A DNA stretch of 64,000 bases, taken from contig NZ_LFLT01000018.1 of NCBI RefSeq assembly GCF_001189955.1, positions 39,706 to 103,705 on the forward strand, written 5' to 3'. Origin of the DNA: Herbaspirillum chlorophenolicum. GTDB taxonomy: Bacteria > Pseudomonadota > Gammaproteobacteria > Burkholderiales > Burkholderiaceae_D. The position numbers were made by a program, and so were the translations under genes. Below the pieces are notes generated by a model. It saw nothing but the letters and a program-made list of their open reading frames with translations. It searched no databases and was not told the origin of the DNA. Of this stretch, positions 7,238 to 16,937 are shown piece after piece. The stretch's first letter is position 1. Each line of letters opens with the position of its first letter.

Positions 7238-9042
7238 TGAGGGCCTATTCCAGCAAACTGCCGCTGCTGTTGCCGCTGGCAATCCTGATCGCCGGTTGCA
7301 GCGGGCTGGCCAACAAGCTTGAGGTCAAGGTTGACGAGGAGGCCGAACGCGCCGCTCGCCTGAGCCGCGACGTGGGCCGCACCGCGCCCGGCACCGTCAT
7401 GCCGTCGTCCCCGCTGGTCAAGCACGAAGCCGGGATCTGGCTGGGCAAGACGCCGATCAAGCTAGGCCAGCCTTCGCTGCCGCCGATCTTCTATGAACCG
7501 ACTACCTTTGATCGCACCATCAATTCGCTGACCGAACTGGCTGAACGGATCACCCTGCGCTCGGGCATACCGAGCAAGGTCAGCCCGGACGCGCTGGAAG
7601 TCTCCGGTGGCGCGTTCCGCTCGCGCGGCGTTCCGGGCTTGCCTGGCCTGCCCGGTGCGGCAGGACGCGGCGCCCCCGGCATGGTGCCGGGGGCTGGCCC
7701 CATGCTGCCCCTGCCCGCTGGCACTCCCGGCGAAGGCATGAGCAGCCCCGTGCAGCCGGGACGCGGCCCGGCGGCCAATACCGGCCAGGCCCAGCCGACC
7801 TTCACCGACATGCCCAATGGCGTGCGCATTGCCTATAACAGTGGCTCGCTGAAGGGCTTGCTCGATACCGCCGCCGCCCGTTTCGGGGTGTCGTGGAAGT
7901 TCAGCGATGGCGTGATCCAGTTCTTCCACACCGAATCGCGCAACTTCCAGATCAGCGCCATTCCGGGTGACTCGACCTTCTCGGCCACCGTCACCAGTGG
8001 CGCGACCTCCACCGGCGGCACCGGTGGTGGCAGTGGCGGCGGCGGCGGTGGTTCCGGTGGCGGCGGCAGCTCGTCCTCGGGCGTGAACGCCAACAATACC
8101 CAGAACACCCAGGTCGCGTCCAAGCTGTCGGTCTATACCGGACTGGAGTCGGCGATCAAGGTGATGCTGTCGCCGTATGGCAAGGTGCTGGCTTCGCCTG
8201 CCACCGGTTCCATCACGGTGGTCGATACTCCTGATTCGTTGGAACGCATCTCGTCCTACATCGATGGCGAGAACAAGTCGCTGTCGCGCCAAATTGCCAT
8301 CAACGTGACCGTGCTGTCGGTCATCTTGCGCGATTCGGACCAGTACGGTATCAACTGGACCGCTGTCTACCGCAGTCTCAACAGCAAATTCGGCATCTCC
8401 AACGCCTATGAAGGTGCTACGACCACCGGCCTGGTGTCGTTCACCGCCGGCGTCCCGGCCGGCGGGACCTCCAAGTTTGCGGGTAGCCAGGCGGTGATGC
8501 AGGCGCTGTCCGAGCAAGGCCGGGTGCGGCGCCAGACCACCGCATCGGTGGTGACGCTCAATAACCAGCCGGTGCCGGTGCAGGTGGCGCGCCAGACGAC
8601 CTACCTGCAATCGCTGCAAACCTCGCTGGTAGCGCAGGTCGGGTCGACCACGTCGCTCACGCCCGGCGTGGTCACGGCCGGATTCAACATGAGCATCCTG
8701 CCGCACATGCTGACCAATGGCACCGTGATGCTGCAGTTCTCCACCGACATCTCGACGCTGCGCCGCATCCGCACCATCATCGGCACCAGCGACTCCGACG
8801 GCAAGGTCACCTCGCAGATCGAGTCGCCCGAGCTGGACACCCGCAACTTCCTGCAGCGCGTGGCGATGAAGTCCAACGAGACCCTGATCATCAGCGGCTT
8901 CGAGCAGACCGACGACGACCTGGGCCGCTCGGGCGTCGGCGAGGCCAAGAACATGGCGCTGGGCGGTGGTTTCTCGGCATCCACCAACAAGGAGGTGATC
9001 GTGGTGCTGATTACCCCGGTGGCCATGGGCCCGGCGTCCTGA
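7234..9042 (+). CDS. pilN: Type IVb pilus lipoprotein secretin PilN
   Basis: A 602-residue outer-membrane secretin of the R64 PilN/Tcp/Bfp class. A lipoprotein signal (lipobox LIAGC) is followed by an N-terminal region with a Gly/Pro-rich linker (about residues 130-180). Then comes a second domain, a Gly/Ser-rich run at about 265-290, and the secretin domain (from INVTVLSVILRDSDQYGI to the end). It overlaps pilL by four bases (an alternative ATG lies one codon on). It provides the exit channel for the pilus. Confidence 0.93.
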   Translation: MMRAYSSKLPLLLPLAILIAGCSGLANKLEVKVDEEAERAARLSRDVGRTAPGTVMPSSPLVKHEAGIWLGKTPIKLGQPSLPPIFYEPTTFDRTINSLTELAERITLRSGIPSKVSPDALEVSGGAFRSRGVPGLPGLPGAAGRGAPGMVPGAGPMLPLPAGTPGEGMSSPVQPGRGPAANTGQAQPTFTDMPNGVRIAYNSGSLKGLLDTAAARFGVSWKFSDGVIQFFHTESRNFQISAIPGDSTFSATVTSGATSTGGTGGGSGGGGGGSGGGGSSSSGVNANNTQNTQVASKLSVYTGLESAIKVMLSPYGKVLASPATGSITVVDTPDSLERISSYIDGENKSLSRQIAINVTVLSVILRDSDQYGINWTAVYRSLNSKFGISNAYEGATTTGLVSFTAGVPAGGTSKFAGSQAVMQALSEQGRVRRQTTASVVTLNNQPVPVQVARQTTYLQSLQTSLVAQVGSTTSLTPGVVTAGFNMSILPHMLTNGTVMLQFSTDISTLRRIRTIIGTSDSDGKVTSQIESPELDTRNFLQRVAMKSNETLIISGFEQTDDDLGRSGVGEAKNMALGGGFSASTNKEVIVVLITPVAMGPAS

Positions 9043-9052
9043 GGAAGATGAC

Positions 9053-10318
9053 ATGGCCGGCTATATCACCACACTAGAGAAGCACAAGTTCGTCTGCGGC
9101 CTGTTCTGGCAATCGCTGTCCAAGCCGCGCGAACTCAACCGTGAAGCCGCCGAGCTGGGCCGCCGGATCGATTCCGACCTGATGGTGGTCCGCATGGACC
9201 ACACCACGGCCCAGGCCGGTTTTGCCCAGACCAGGGACGGCATCAAGCGCGGCATGTATTCGCTGGCCGCGGTGGTATCAAAGACGCTGGCCATCGAAGG
9301 TGCGTTCTACGACGGCGAGCAGCAACCGGTGCACAACTGGCTGGGCGCCTTCAAGCTGCCTGACGGCCACTGGGTCTACTTCGCGGTGCGCGACGCCAAC
9401 TTCCTGCCCAATGGCGACTTCGCCGGCACCAAGGAAGAGGTGCTCGACCGCTTGCACAACGATTACGCGCTGGGCGGATGGAACGTGGTGCTGGGTGAGG
9501 ACGAGTTGCGTTCGTTCGGCTTTCACAACTTCCAGCCGCGCGACATCAAGAGCTTCATCCCGCAGCGGCCGGACGGCAGCATCCGCATCCACAAGTGGTG
9601 GGGCATGCGCCAGATCGGCGGCCGCCCCAGCTGGGTGCCGATGGCCGCTGCCGCCGCCGTGATTGGCGCCGTGGCGCTGGGCGGCACCTACGGGTGGAAG
9701 ATCTACCAGCAGAAGAAGGAAGAGCGTGAACGCGAGATCGCCATGCAGCAGGTGCGCGAAAGATTGATGCGCGAAGCCTCGGTGGCCGCGCGTCCCTGGG
9801 CCAAGAAGGCCTCGCCGGTGAGCCTGATGCAGAGCTGCCAGAAACAGTTCACCCATCCCACGGCAGGCGGCTGGGTGCTGGAGTCCTATACCTGCACCCA
9901 GGAGGCGCAGACCTATGCATGGGGCCGGGGCATGTCGACCGTGGCCATGTTGCGCGAGCAGATGCCGGACGCCGTCGTGGAAGCGACGGGAGAGCGTGCC
10001 AGCTACGCGCGCCCCCTGAAATTGCAGGCGCCGCAGAACGAAGATTTGAAAGACACCCGCGAGACGCTCGAGCCGTTGCTGTCGCGGCTGCAGATGATGG
10101 GGGTGCCGATCAAGGTCAGCACTGCGCCGACGCCGCAATTGAATACGAGCGACCAGCAGTGGCAGCCCAATTGGCGCAGTTACCTTTTCAAGCTCGTCGC
10201 CGGCGGCATGGAGCCGCTGGAGATCGCCGAGATTCTCAACCGGCCGGGTGTGCGGGTCGACAAGGTGGTTTATCAAGGATCCCAGTGGATCATGGAGGGA
10301 ACGATATATGCGAAATAA
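9053..10318 (+). CDS. pilO: Type IVb pilus biogenesis protein PilO
   Basis: This 421-residue protein matches the R64 PilO2 family in length and layout: a cytoplasmic N-terminal domain of about 190 residues (starting MAGYITTLEKHKF), one transmembrane helix near residues 196-215 (AAAAAVIGAVALGGTYGW), a charged coiled stretch and a C-terminal periplasmic domain. It is predicted to connect the inner-membrane platform to the secretin. It overlaps the pilP start by 11 bases. Confidence 0.85.
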   Translation: MAGYITTLEKHKFVCGLFWQSLSKPRELNREAAELGRRIDSDLMVVRMDHTTAQAGFAQTRDGIKRGMYSLAAVVSKTLAIEGAFYDGEQQPVHNWLGAFKLPDGHWVYFAVRDANFLPNGDFAGTKEEVLDRLHNDYALGGWNVVLGEDELRSFGFHNFQPRDIKSFIPQRPDGSIRIHKWWGMRQIGGRPSWVPMAAAAAVIGAVALGGTYGWKIYQQKKEEREREIAMQQVRERLMREASVAARPWAKKASPVSLMQSCQKQFTHPTAGGWVLESYTCTQEAQTYAWGRGMSTVAMLREQMPDAVVEATGERASYARPLKLQAPQNEDLKDTRETLEPLLSRLQMMGVPIKVSTAPTPQLNTSDQQWQPNWRSYLFKLVAGGMEPLEIAEILNRPGVRVDKVVYQGSQWIMEGTIYAK

Positions 10319-10814
10319 GACCATTGCGCTCAAGACCGCTATTGCAGCGCTGGCGGTAGCAAGCGGGACGGCGTTTCCCGTCCACGCCGAGAGCACCTCC
10401 GAGAGCCTGACCCGGATCGAGGCCGAGACCATGGTCTTGAAGGCGCGGGAAAAGCAGCTCGAAGTGCAAGCCAGCATCGTCACCAAGCAAAACGAGATCG
10501 CTGCCCGGCAAAGCGTGACGGCCGCGCTCAACCAGCCCGAGGTGGTGGGCGACCCGGTGGTGCGCGCCATCGAAGGCATCGGCAGCCGCATGTATGCCAC
10601 CTTGCAATTGAGCGATGGCAGCATGGTCGATGTGCAACAGGGCGACACCCTGCCCGGCGGGATGAAGATTGTCGCGGTGCACCCGCGCGAGGTACTGGCA
10701 TCCAACAAGGGACGCCAGTTCCGCCTGGGAACCTATGCGCCGGTGCTGACCGGATTCAACCCGAACTTCCCCGGACCGGGCGTGCCTCCGGCTGCACGAG
10801 GAGTCGCGAGATGA
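10308..10814 (+). CDS. pilP: Type IVb pilus biogenesis protein PilP
   Basis: A 168-residue secreted protein starting at the ATG at 10308, which puts the signal peptide (cleavage near VHAES) at the N-terminus; earlier in-frame codons lie inside pilO. A predicted coiled coil (about residues 30-65) precedes a compact PilP-like domain containing VDVQQGDTLPGGMKIVAV. It is a periplasmic alignment protein. Its TGA overlaps the pilQ ATG. Confidence 0.82.
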   Translation: MRNKTIALKTAIAALAVASGTAFPVHAESTSESLTRIEAETMVLKAREKQLEVQASIVTKQNEIAARQSVTAALNQPEVVGDPVVRAIEGIGSRMYATLQLSDGSMVDVQQGDTLPGGMKIVAVHPREVLASNKGRQFRLGTYAPVLTGFNPNFPGPGVPPAARGVAR

Positions 10815-12424
10815 AACTGCGCCTGCCACGCCGCCGCGAACAGCCGCAAGGCACGCCCGCCGGCACCCATGACGACGTACCGCGCTTCGACGGCCTGCAG
10901 GTGTTGAGCCACGGCGGCCTGTTCGAGGCCAGCCAGGAAGAGCGCAAGCTGCTGTGCCTGCTGGGTGACGGCCGTCTGCTGGTCGTGGCCGGACAAGAGC
11001 TCAATCCCCATGTCATGTCCTACCAGGGACGGCTGGAGCGGCTGGGGCAGCCGTATCAGGTGGAGTCCAGCGGGGTCGAGGTGATCTACCGCATCAACCG
11101 CATCGGCGGCGTGTTGCCCGAGGAGCGCCACCAGGAGCACACTATGATGCAGGTCACCGCCAAGGACCTGCTCAACAAGGCTTGCCGTTCACGCGCCTCC
11201 GATATCCATCTTCGGGTGCGCAAGAACTGCACCGAGATCTACTTTCGCATCCACAACGACCTGGTGCCGGTAGGCGGCCAGACCCGCGAATATGGCGACC
11301 GCCTGCTGGCTACCTTGTATGGCGCCATGACCTCGGTCTCGGATAGCTCCTACAAGCCCACCGAGCGCCAGGACGCCGCCATCTCGGATCGCGACAAGCT
11401 GCCGCCGGCGCTGTACGGCGTGCGTATTGCCACCGTGCCCACCAGCGAAGGCTCGGTCATGGTGATGCGTCTGCTCTATAACGATGCCGGCGACAACATC
11501 GATCTGCGGCCGCTGGGTTTTTCCGAAGCCCATGCCATCGCGCTGCAAAAGTTGAAGGAGCAGCCGGTCGGCCTGAACATCATCAGCGGCCCCACCGGCT
11601 CGGGCAAGTCGACCACGCTGCAGCGGGTGCTGACCGGCGAGATCATCGAAGCCGAAGGCAAGCTGCACGTGCTGACCATCGAGGACCCGGTCGAATACCC
11701 GATCGAAGGCGCGGTACAGACCGCCGTGACCAATGCCGGCAGCGAAGAAGAGCGCTCGCGCGCCTTTGCCGCCGCCATCTCCAACGCCATGCGGCTGGAC
11801 CCCGACACCATCATGATCGGCGAGGTGCGGGATCGCGCCACCGCGCAAAACGCCCTGCGCGCCTCGATGACCGGGCACCAGGTGTGGACCACGGTGCACG
11901 CCAACAGCGCCCTGGCCATCGTCGACCGACTGCTGGACCTGGGTTTGCCCGCCAGCCTGGTGGCCGACCACCACGTGGTGACCGGCCTGATCAGCCAGCG
12001 CCTGGTCAAGAAGCTGTGCCAGTGCTGCCGGCAGCCGCTGGCGAAGAATCCCGAAGCGCTGCCGCCGGCCATGCTGGCGCGGGTGCGCCAGGCGGTGTCG
12101 GCCAATCTGGAAGGTGTCTGCGTGACCGGCCCGGGATGCGAAGAATGCAAGGGGCAGGGTACGGTGGGACGTTCGGTGGTGGCCGAGATCATCATCCCGG
12201 ACGACCATTTCTTCCGACTGGTGCGCCAGGGAGAGAAGACCGAGGCGCTGAAGTACTGGGTCAACGAACTGGGCGGCAGGACCATGCTGGAGCACGCCAT
12301 CGAGAAAGTGGCGCGCGGCGAACTCGACCCGCGCATGGCCGAGCGGGTGGTGGGTCACCTGGTCTATGACCGCGCGCCGGTGTTGCCCTTTCTGACCGTG
12401 GTGGAGGGGCGCAGTGCTACCTGA
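10811..12424 (+). CDS. pilQ: Type IVb pilus extension ATPase PilQ (GspE family)
   Basis: A 537-residue hexameric ATPase that powers pilin extraction and polymerisation. It has a Walker A near residue 260 (GPTGSGKST), an Asp box and Walker B (IEDPVEYP; DPDTIMIGEVRDR), His-box TVHAN, and a four-Cys zinc site near residues 400-445 (CQCC, CEEC). The zinc site is typical of extension rather than retraction ATPases. It overlaps pilP by four and pilR by eleven bases. Confidence 0.95.
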   Translation: MKLRLPRRREQPQGTPAGTHDDVPRFDGLQVLSHGGLFEASQEERKLLCLLGDGRLLVVAGQELNPHVMSYQGRLERLGQPYQVESSGVEVIYRINRIGGVLPEERHQEHTMMQVTAKDLLNKACRSRASDIHLRVRKNCTEIYFRIHNDLVPVGGQTREYGDRLLATLYGAMTSVSDSSYKPTERQDAAISDRDKLPPALYGVRIATVPTSEGSVMVMRLLYNDAGDNIDLRPLGFSEAHAIALQKLKEQPVGLNIISGPTGSGKSTTLQRVLTGEIIEAEGKLHVLTIEDPVEYPIEGAVQTAVTNAGSEEERSRAFAAAISNAMRLDPDTIMIGEVRDRATAQNALRASMTGHQVWTTVHANSALAIVDRLLDLGLPASLVADHHVVTGLISQRLVKKLCQCCRQPLAKNPEALPPAMLARVRQAVSANLEGVCVTGPGCEECKGQGTVGRSVVAEIIIPDDHFFRLVRQGEKTEALKYWVNELGGRTMLEHAIEKVARGELDPRMAERVVGHLVYDRAPVLPFLTVVEGRSAT

Positions 12425-13487
12425 TATCAACCGCCTGTGGGCCAAGACGCAATTCACCGATACGGCGCGGCTGCGCCTGTACCGCAAGATGTCCAAGATG
12501 CTCAGCAACGGTTTGCCGCTGTTGAAGGTGCTGGAAGAATTGCGCGACCGCGAATCGCATAACGGCAAGAAATCCAAGGAGCCGCTGGCGATCATCCTCG
12601 ACGATTGCCGCCGCAGCGTGCAGAACGGCCGGCTGCTGTCGGAAGCGCTGGATGGCTGGGTGCCGAAGTCGGAGCAGATGATCCTGATGGCCGGCGAGCA
12701 GTCCGGCAAGCTGGAGCCGACCCTGATCTCGGTGGTCAACGTGGTCCAGGCGCGCAAGAAGATCAACGCGGTGATCGTGGGCGGCATGGCTTATCCGCTG
12801 GCGATCCTGGGCTTGGTGCTGTCGTACATCTACCTGTTCGGGGCCAAGGTCATTCCGCAATTCACGACCATGATGGACCCCAACAAGTGGCAGGGGGCGG
12901 CGCGCTCGCTGTACCTGATGTCGCTGTGGGTGCAGCACTGGATGGGATGGACCTTGTTGGGCATCGCCGTGGCGCTGGTGATCCTGTTCGCGTCGCTGCC
13001 CCGCTGGCGCGGCAGCCTGCGCATCTGGGCCGACCGTGCGCCGCCTTATTCGATCTATCGCCTGATGGTGGGCAGCGGTTTCCTGCTGGCGTTCTCGGCC
13101 CTGCAAGGCGCCGGCGTGACAGTGGAAAAGGCGCTGATGCGCTTGTCCAGCGGCGCCCAGCCCTGGTTGCGCGAACGTCTCGATGGCGCGTTGCTGGGCG
13201 TACGTTCGGGCCTGAACTGTGGCGAGGCGTTGCGCAATACGGGATATCAGTTTCCGTCGAAGGAAGTCATCGACGATCTCTGCGTCTATGCGGAGTACAA
13301 GGGATTCGCCGAGGCCTTGCAGCTGTTGGCGGATGAATGGATGGAGCAGGGGGTGGAAATCATTTCCCTGCGCATGAAGCTGGTCAACGGACTGGCGGTG
13401 GTCACCATGGCGGTGGTCATTGGTTGGCTGGTGATCGGGTTCTTCGGGATTCAGCAGGAAATTGCGGCACTTGCCCGCGCTCATTAA
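12414..13487 (+). CDS. pilR: Pilus inner-membrane platform protein PilR (GspF family)
   Basis: A 357-residue polytopic protein with the two GspF repeats and three transmembrane segments (about residues 120-142, 180-200 and 325-350). It recruits the extension ATPase and the pilins. The likely start is GTG at 12414, inside the end of pilQ, with in-frame methionines only later in the first helix. Genes pilQ and pilR are the conserved motor pair of the locus. Confidence 0.92.
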   Translation: MLPDINRLWAKTQFTDTARLRLYRKMSKMLSNGLPLLKVLEELRDRESHNGKKSKEPLAIILDDCRRSVQNGRLLSEALDGWVPKSEQMILMAGEQSGKLEPTLISVVNVVQARKKINAVIVGGMAYPLAILGLVLSYIYLFGAKVIPQFTTMMDPNKWQGAARSLYLMSLWVQHWMGWTLLGIAVALVILFASLPRWRGSLRIWADRAPPYSIYRLMVGSGFLLAFSALQGAGVTVEKALMRLSSGAQPWLRERLDGALLGVRSGLNCGEALRNTGYQFPSKEVIDDLCVYAEYKGFAEALQLLADEWMEQGVEIISLRMKLVNGLAVVTMAVVIGWLVIGFFGIQQEIAALARAH

Positions 13488-13526
13488 TGCTCTTAACGCA
13501 GTTCTTTCTTCCAACAGGGGTTAATC

Positions 13527-14078
13527 ATGCACGTCGAAAAAATGAGTGGTTCACACGCCAGGGAAATTCGCTCCAACAGCAAGGTCGCCCGCCAGCAAGG
13601 CGCGTCGCTGCTGGAAGGCATTGCCTACCTGGGCATCGCCGCCATCGTGGTGATGGGGGCGATCTCGCTGCTGACCGGCGCCTTCAGCAGCGCCAAGTCG
13701 AACCAGGCCAATGAAGAAGTGATCGGCTTGCGTACCGCGGTGCGCAAGCTGTATATGGGGCAGACGTATCCAACCGCCGGCATCCCGACCCTGCTGCAAA
13801 CCGCCAAGGCCGCGCCCGGCACGCTGGCCGCCGACGGCACCACGCTCAAGAACAGCTGGGGCGGCACAGTAGCCATCGCCGGATCCGGAACCGGCTTCCA
13901 GATCACCTATCCATCGGTGCCGAAAGACGTTTGTGTGAGCATGTTGTCGGGCGCCAATGGCTGGACCTCGGTGCAGACCAACGGTGGAACCACCCTGACT
14001 ACTTTCCCGCTCACGGCCGATAACGCCACTACCCAGTGTTCGGCGGCCGACAACTCCATCGTCTACACATCGAGCTGA
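13527..14078 (+). CDS. pilS: Major type IVb pilin PilS
   Basis: A 183-residue prepilin. A long leader (about 25 residues, typical of type IVb) ends in a prepilin-peptidase site QQG|ASLLE, followed by the hydrophobic spine IAYLGIAAIVVMGAISLL. The globular part contains three cysteines, two of them (about 132 and 170) spaced like the D-region disulfide. It is preceded by a Shine-Dalgarno (AGGGG) and separated by 39 bases from pilR. The prepilin peptidase itself is not in the window. Confidence 0.9.
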   Translation: MHVEKMSGSHAREIRSNSKVARQQGASLLEGIAYLGIAAIVVMGAISLLTGAFSSAKSNQANEEVIGLRTAVRKLYMGQTYPTAGIPTLLQTAKAAPGTLAADGTTLKNSWGGTVAIAGSGTGFQITYPSVPKDVCVSMLSGANGWTSVQTNGGTTLTTFPLTADNATTQCSAADNSIVYTSS

Positions 14079-14150
14079 TTACCGGCGCTGTGACGAATGC
14101 GCTGGCGGGCGCAGCTGCACCCGCCAGCCCGACCTAACGGAGGGCTCCTC

Positions 14151-14648
14151 ATGTGGAACGCTGCAGTAGTGGCCATCCTGATCGCGGTGGCGGGCGTGTT
14201 TGCAACCAAAAACTCGCGGACGCTGGATGGCGTCCAGGCCAGCCTGGCCGCCAGCACGGCGGCCGAGATGGGCATCTATCGCAACGCCGTCATCAATTAT
14301 TTCACCGCGCATGATTCAAGCCCGGGCGTCGTCACCACGGCCGTCCTCAAGAGCGGCGGCTACCTGCCGTCGTGGAGCCGCCTGTACCAGCAGAGCACGC
14401 CGCTGGCATGGAGCAATTACCGCGACGCCTCCGGCATCATCTACATCTACACCACGACGCTGCCGGACCGTAATCTGGTCGCCGAACTGGCCAGCCTGGC
14501 GCAGAACTCGGTCTTGTTCGGCGTCTATGACAGCACTACCAACAAATTGCAGTCGCCGACAGCCGGCAACACCAATATCCCGACCTCCGCCATTTCCGCC
14601 ATGTCGATCCCCAACGGTGCGCCGGTGTGGATCGCAATGATCAAATGA
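14151..14648 (+). CDS. pilM: Pilus protein PilM
   Basis: This 165-residue protein begins with one membrane helix (MWNAAVVAILIAVAGVFAT) and has a soluble remainder, the architecture of R64 PilM. The ATG at 14151 has an ideal GGAGG ribosome site at about 14139. In IncI1 plasmids pilM sits upstream of pilN; here it has moved between the pilin and pilV. Its stop overlaps the pilV start (ATGA). Confidence 0.72.
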   Translation: MWNAAVVAILIAVAGVFATKNSRTLDGVQASLAASTAAEMGIYRNAVINYFTAHDSSPGVVTTAVLKSGGYLPSWSRLYQQSTPLAWSNYRDASGIIYIYTTTLPDRNLVAELASLAQNSVLFGVYDSTTNKLQSPTAGNTNIPTSAISAMSIPNGAPVWIAMIK

Positions 14649-16093
14649 ACATGATGCCGACCCGTCCTCCTTCTGCCATGCGTCGCCAAAGCGGTGTTGC
14701 GATGCTCGAAATCCTCGGTGCGCTCGCCATCGGCGCCATCCTCGTGATGAGCCTGTCCAGCATGATGGATACCTCGCTGGAAGACACCAAGGGCCAGCAG
14801 GCGTCCTATTACCAGTCGCAGATCGTGGCCGCCGGGCAAAAATACATCGCTGCCAAGGCCGCCACGCTGACGACTTCATTGCCGGCAGCGGGATCGTTGC
14901 TGGCGGTAGGCGTGGCGCAACTCAAGACTGAAAAATTCCTGTCCGATGGGACCGCTGCCAAGAATGTCTATGGCCAGACGCCGTGCGTGCTGATCCGCCA
15001 GCCCGATCCCGGCGGCAACCCGGGCAAGTTCGATGCGCTGGTGGTCACTACCGGCGGCGACCAGATTCCCGAGAAAGTGCTGCCCGTGGTTGCCGCCAAC
15101 GCCGGACCCAACGGCGGTTATATCAGCACCTTCGACTTCAACAACGCCAAGGGAAGCAACTGGAGCAGCAGCACGACCTCTTATCGGACCACCACCTGCA
15201 GCGGGGGCACCAACCTGAGCGGTAGTGCCAGCGACGGCGGCCACCTGGCATCCAATCTCTTTTTTGATGGGCCGGGGCAGTCTTCTGCCGATTATCTCTA
15301 TCGCAATGTTATTTCCGGGCGTCCCGAGTTGAACCGGATGAATACGCCGATCCGCATGGCGGACATGGCGCTGGTGAGCTCCGGAGCGAGCTGCCTCGAT
15401 GCGGATGGCGTGAACCGGGCTGCCGTTGCCATCGACTCCGTCACGCGCGGCCTGCTGGTATGCGGCACGAACAACGTATGGAGTTCGCCCTCGCAGTGGA
15501 AAGACCCGGTGCAGAACTACGCCGACCTTCCAGGCGCCGGCAATACGGCGGGCGACGTGCGCATGGTCAGGGGCCTGGCGCGCGCCTTCACCTTTAACGG
15601 TGCGAACTGGGTCGCGCTGGCGGTGGACCAGAACGGCAACATGAACGTGCCCGGCACGTTGACCGCCGGCGATGTCACCACCGGCAATGTCACCGCCAGC
15701 AATGTGAATGCCGGCAACGTCAATGCCTCGCAAAATATCGTGGCCGGTGGAACTATTCATGCCACTGGCGACATTAGTACTAGTAACAACGTTTCGGCCG
15801 ACCTGGACGTCAACGCCGCGCGTGCGGTCAATGCAAAGGACGTCTATGTCGCCCATAACGTGGTCACCGAGGGGGTGCAAGTCAATCGCTGGATATCGTC
15901 GCCGGCTTTCACCGTCGGCAACAATACCTTTGTCGCCGGTACGCCTTGCAACTATGCGATTTACGATCCGTGGGAAAACTCGACCCACATCGTGTATCCG
16001 TTCGGGACGATCGTCATGGACAGTAACTACCGGCCGCTTATTTGCGGCGCAGACAAGACAATGAGATATGCAAATGGAACTTATTCACCCTGA
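14645..16093 (+). CDS. pilV: Minor pilin/tip adhesin PilV
   Basis: A 482-residue PilV-type prepilin. A short leader and cleavage site (SG|VAMLEILGALAIGAIL) are followed by a pilin-like domain, a central region and a run of near-identical five-residue turns (T/N-x-x-G/S-N/D-V, encoded at about 15660-15830) resembling a tail-fibre beta-solenoid. It ends in a compact domain with cysteines (TPCNYAIYD, LICGAD). PilV sits at the pilus tip and decides recipient or surface binding. The start chosen overlaps the pilM stop. No recombinase or inverted 19-bp repeats of an R64-type shufflon are visible. Confidence 0.85.
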   Translation: MNMMPTRPPSAMRRQSGVAMLEILGALAIGAILVMSLSSMMDTSLEDTKGQQASYYQSQIVAAGQKYIAAKAATLTTSLPAAGSLLAVGVAQLKTEKFLSDGTAAKNVYGQTPCVLIRQPDPGGNPGKFDALVVTTGGDQIPEKVLPVVAANAGPNGGYISTFDFNNAKGSNWSSSTTSYRTTTCSGGTNLSGSASDGGHLASNLFFDGPGQSSADYLYRNVISGRPELNRMNTPIRMADMALVSSGASCLDADGVNRAAVAIDSVTRGLLVCGTNNVWSSPSQWKDPVQNYADLPGAGNTAGDVRMVRGLARAFTFNGANWVALAVDQNGNMNVPGTLTAGDVTTGNVTASNVNAGNVNASQNIVAGGTIHATGDISTSNNVSADLDVNAARAVNAKDVYVAHNVVTEGVQVNRWISSPAFTVGNNTFVAGTPCNYAIYDPWENSTHIVYPFGTIVMDSNYRPLICGADKTMRYANGTYSP

Positions 16094-16550
16094 ACGACCC
16101 CGCTGGCTGGTGCGCCTGCTGTTGCAGACCGCCGCCCTGATCCTGGCCTGCCTGGCTTGCGCGCCGGCACTGGCTTGCTGGAATGAGGTGGCTTCGTGGT
16201 ACGGCGTCAACGTGCACCTGCTGTACGCGATCGCCAAGACCGAGTCCAACCTGAACCCCAAGGCCATGAACAAGAACAAGAATGGCAGCTATGACATCGG
16301 CATGATGCAGATCAACAGCAGCTGGCTGCCAACACTGCGCAAGTACGGTGTTACCGAAGAACAATTGAAGGACCCCTGCGTGAATCTCCAGGTGGGGGCC
16401 TGGATCCTGGCCCAGAACATGGCGCGCATGGGCCTGACCTGGGAGGCGGTAGGCGCTTACAACGCGCGTAATCCGCAACTGCGTATCAAGTATGCCCAGA
16501 AGGTATACAAGAACATACCCCAAGAGATACTGATGCAGGCGTCCAGATAA
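16068..16550 (+). CDS. pilT: Lytic transglycosylase PilT (VirB1/IpgF-like)
   Basis: A 160-residue exported SLT-fold enzyme that opens peptidoglycan for the pilus. The signal peptide ends near ALACW; the catalytic Glu is in AIAKTESNLNP (about residue 62), followed by GMMQINSSW and GAYNAR motifs. It overlaps the end of pilV by 26 bases; a second ATG at 16074 is possible. In the R64 naming PilT is this enzyme, not the retraction ATPase. Confidence 0.9.
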   Translation: MQMELIHPERPRWLVRLLLQTAALILACLACAPALACWNEVASWYGVNVHLLYAIAKTESNLNPKAMNKNKNGSYDIGMMQINSSWLPTLRKYGVTEEQLKDPCVNLQVGAWILAQNMARMGLTWEAVGAYNARNPQLRIKYAQKVYKNIPQEILMQASR

Positions 16551-16937
16551 TGTTAATGGGCCCCGGGCCAGGCTTGAAGGCAATGCGCAAATGATTTAAA
16601 CGCGAAAGGGAGGTGGCATGCATCCTTCGATTGAATTTTCGCTCGACCTACGATATTTCGCTCAATTGGCCGGTTGATGACTCAGCAGGCGGGATACCGT
16701 TATGTACGCATAAATATTAGTTTTTGCGAACAATTGCGACGGCGCGAGCAGGTATAGTAGACTCCCCTTTCATGATGTCAGTTGTCGGACCGATCATGGA
16801 AAACACCTTTGGTGGGCGGTCAAATCCTTGCACAGCCCGGGGTCGCGGCGGTCAAACATGTCGGAGAAAGCAGCGGGAAGCAGTCCGTCGCTCTCCCATC
16901 AAGACTAAAAAGTGCTTTACAAAAATCAGGTGGCCGA
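16551..16937. other. Intergenic region before the PilT-like ATPase gene
   Basis: A 387-base, more AT-rich gap. It carries a TATAGT hexamer at 16753 with no well-spaced -35 box, so a weak or activator-dependent promoter is possible. No HrpL box was found. The frame of the downstream gene stays open for 52 codons upstream of its chosen start, but composition there is not gene-like. Confidence 0.5.

Noticed and set aside
14645..16093. Shufflon at the 3' end of pilV
   Set aside because: No inverted recombination repeats, alternative 3' cassettes or recombinase gene visible.
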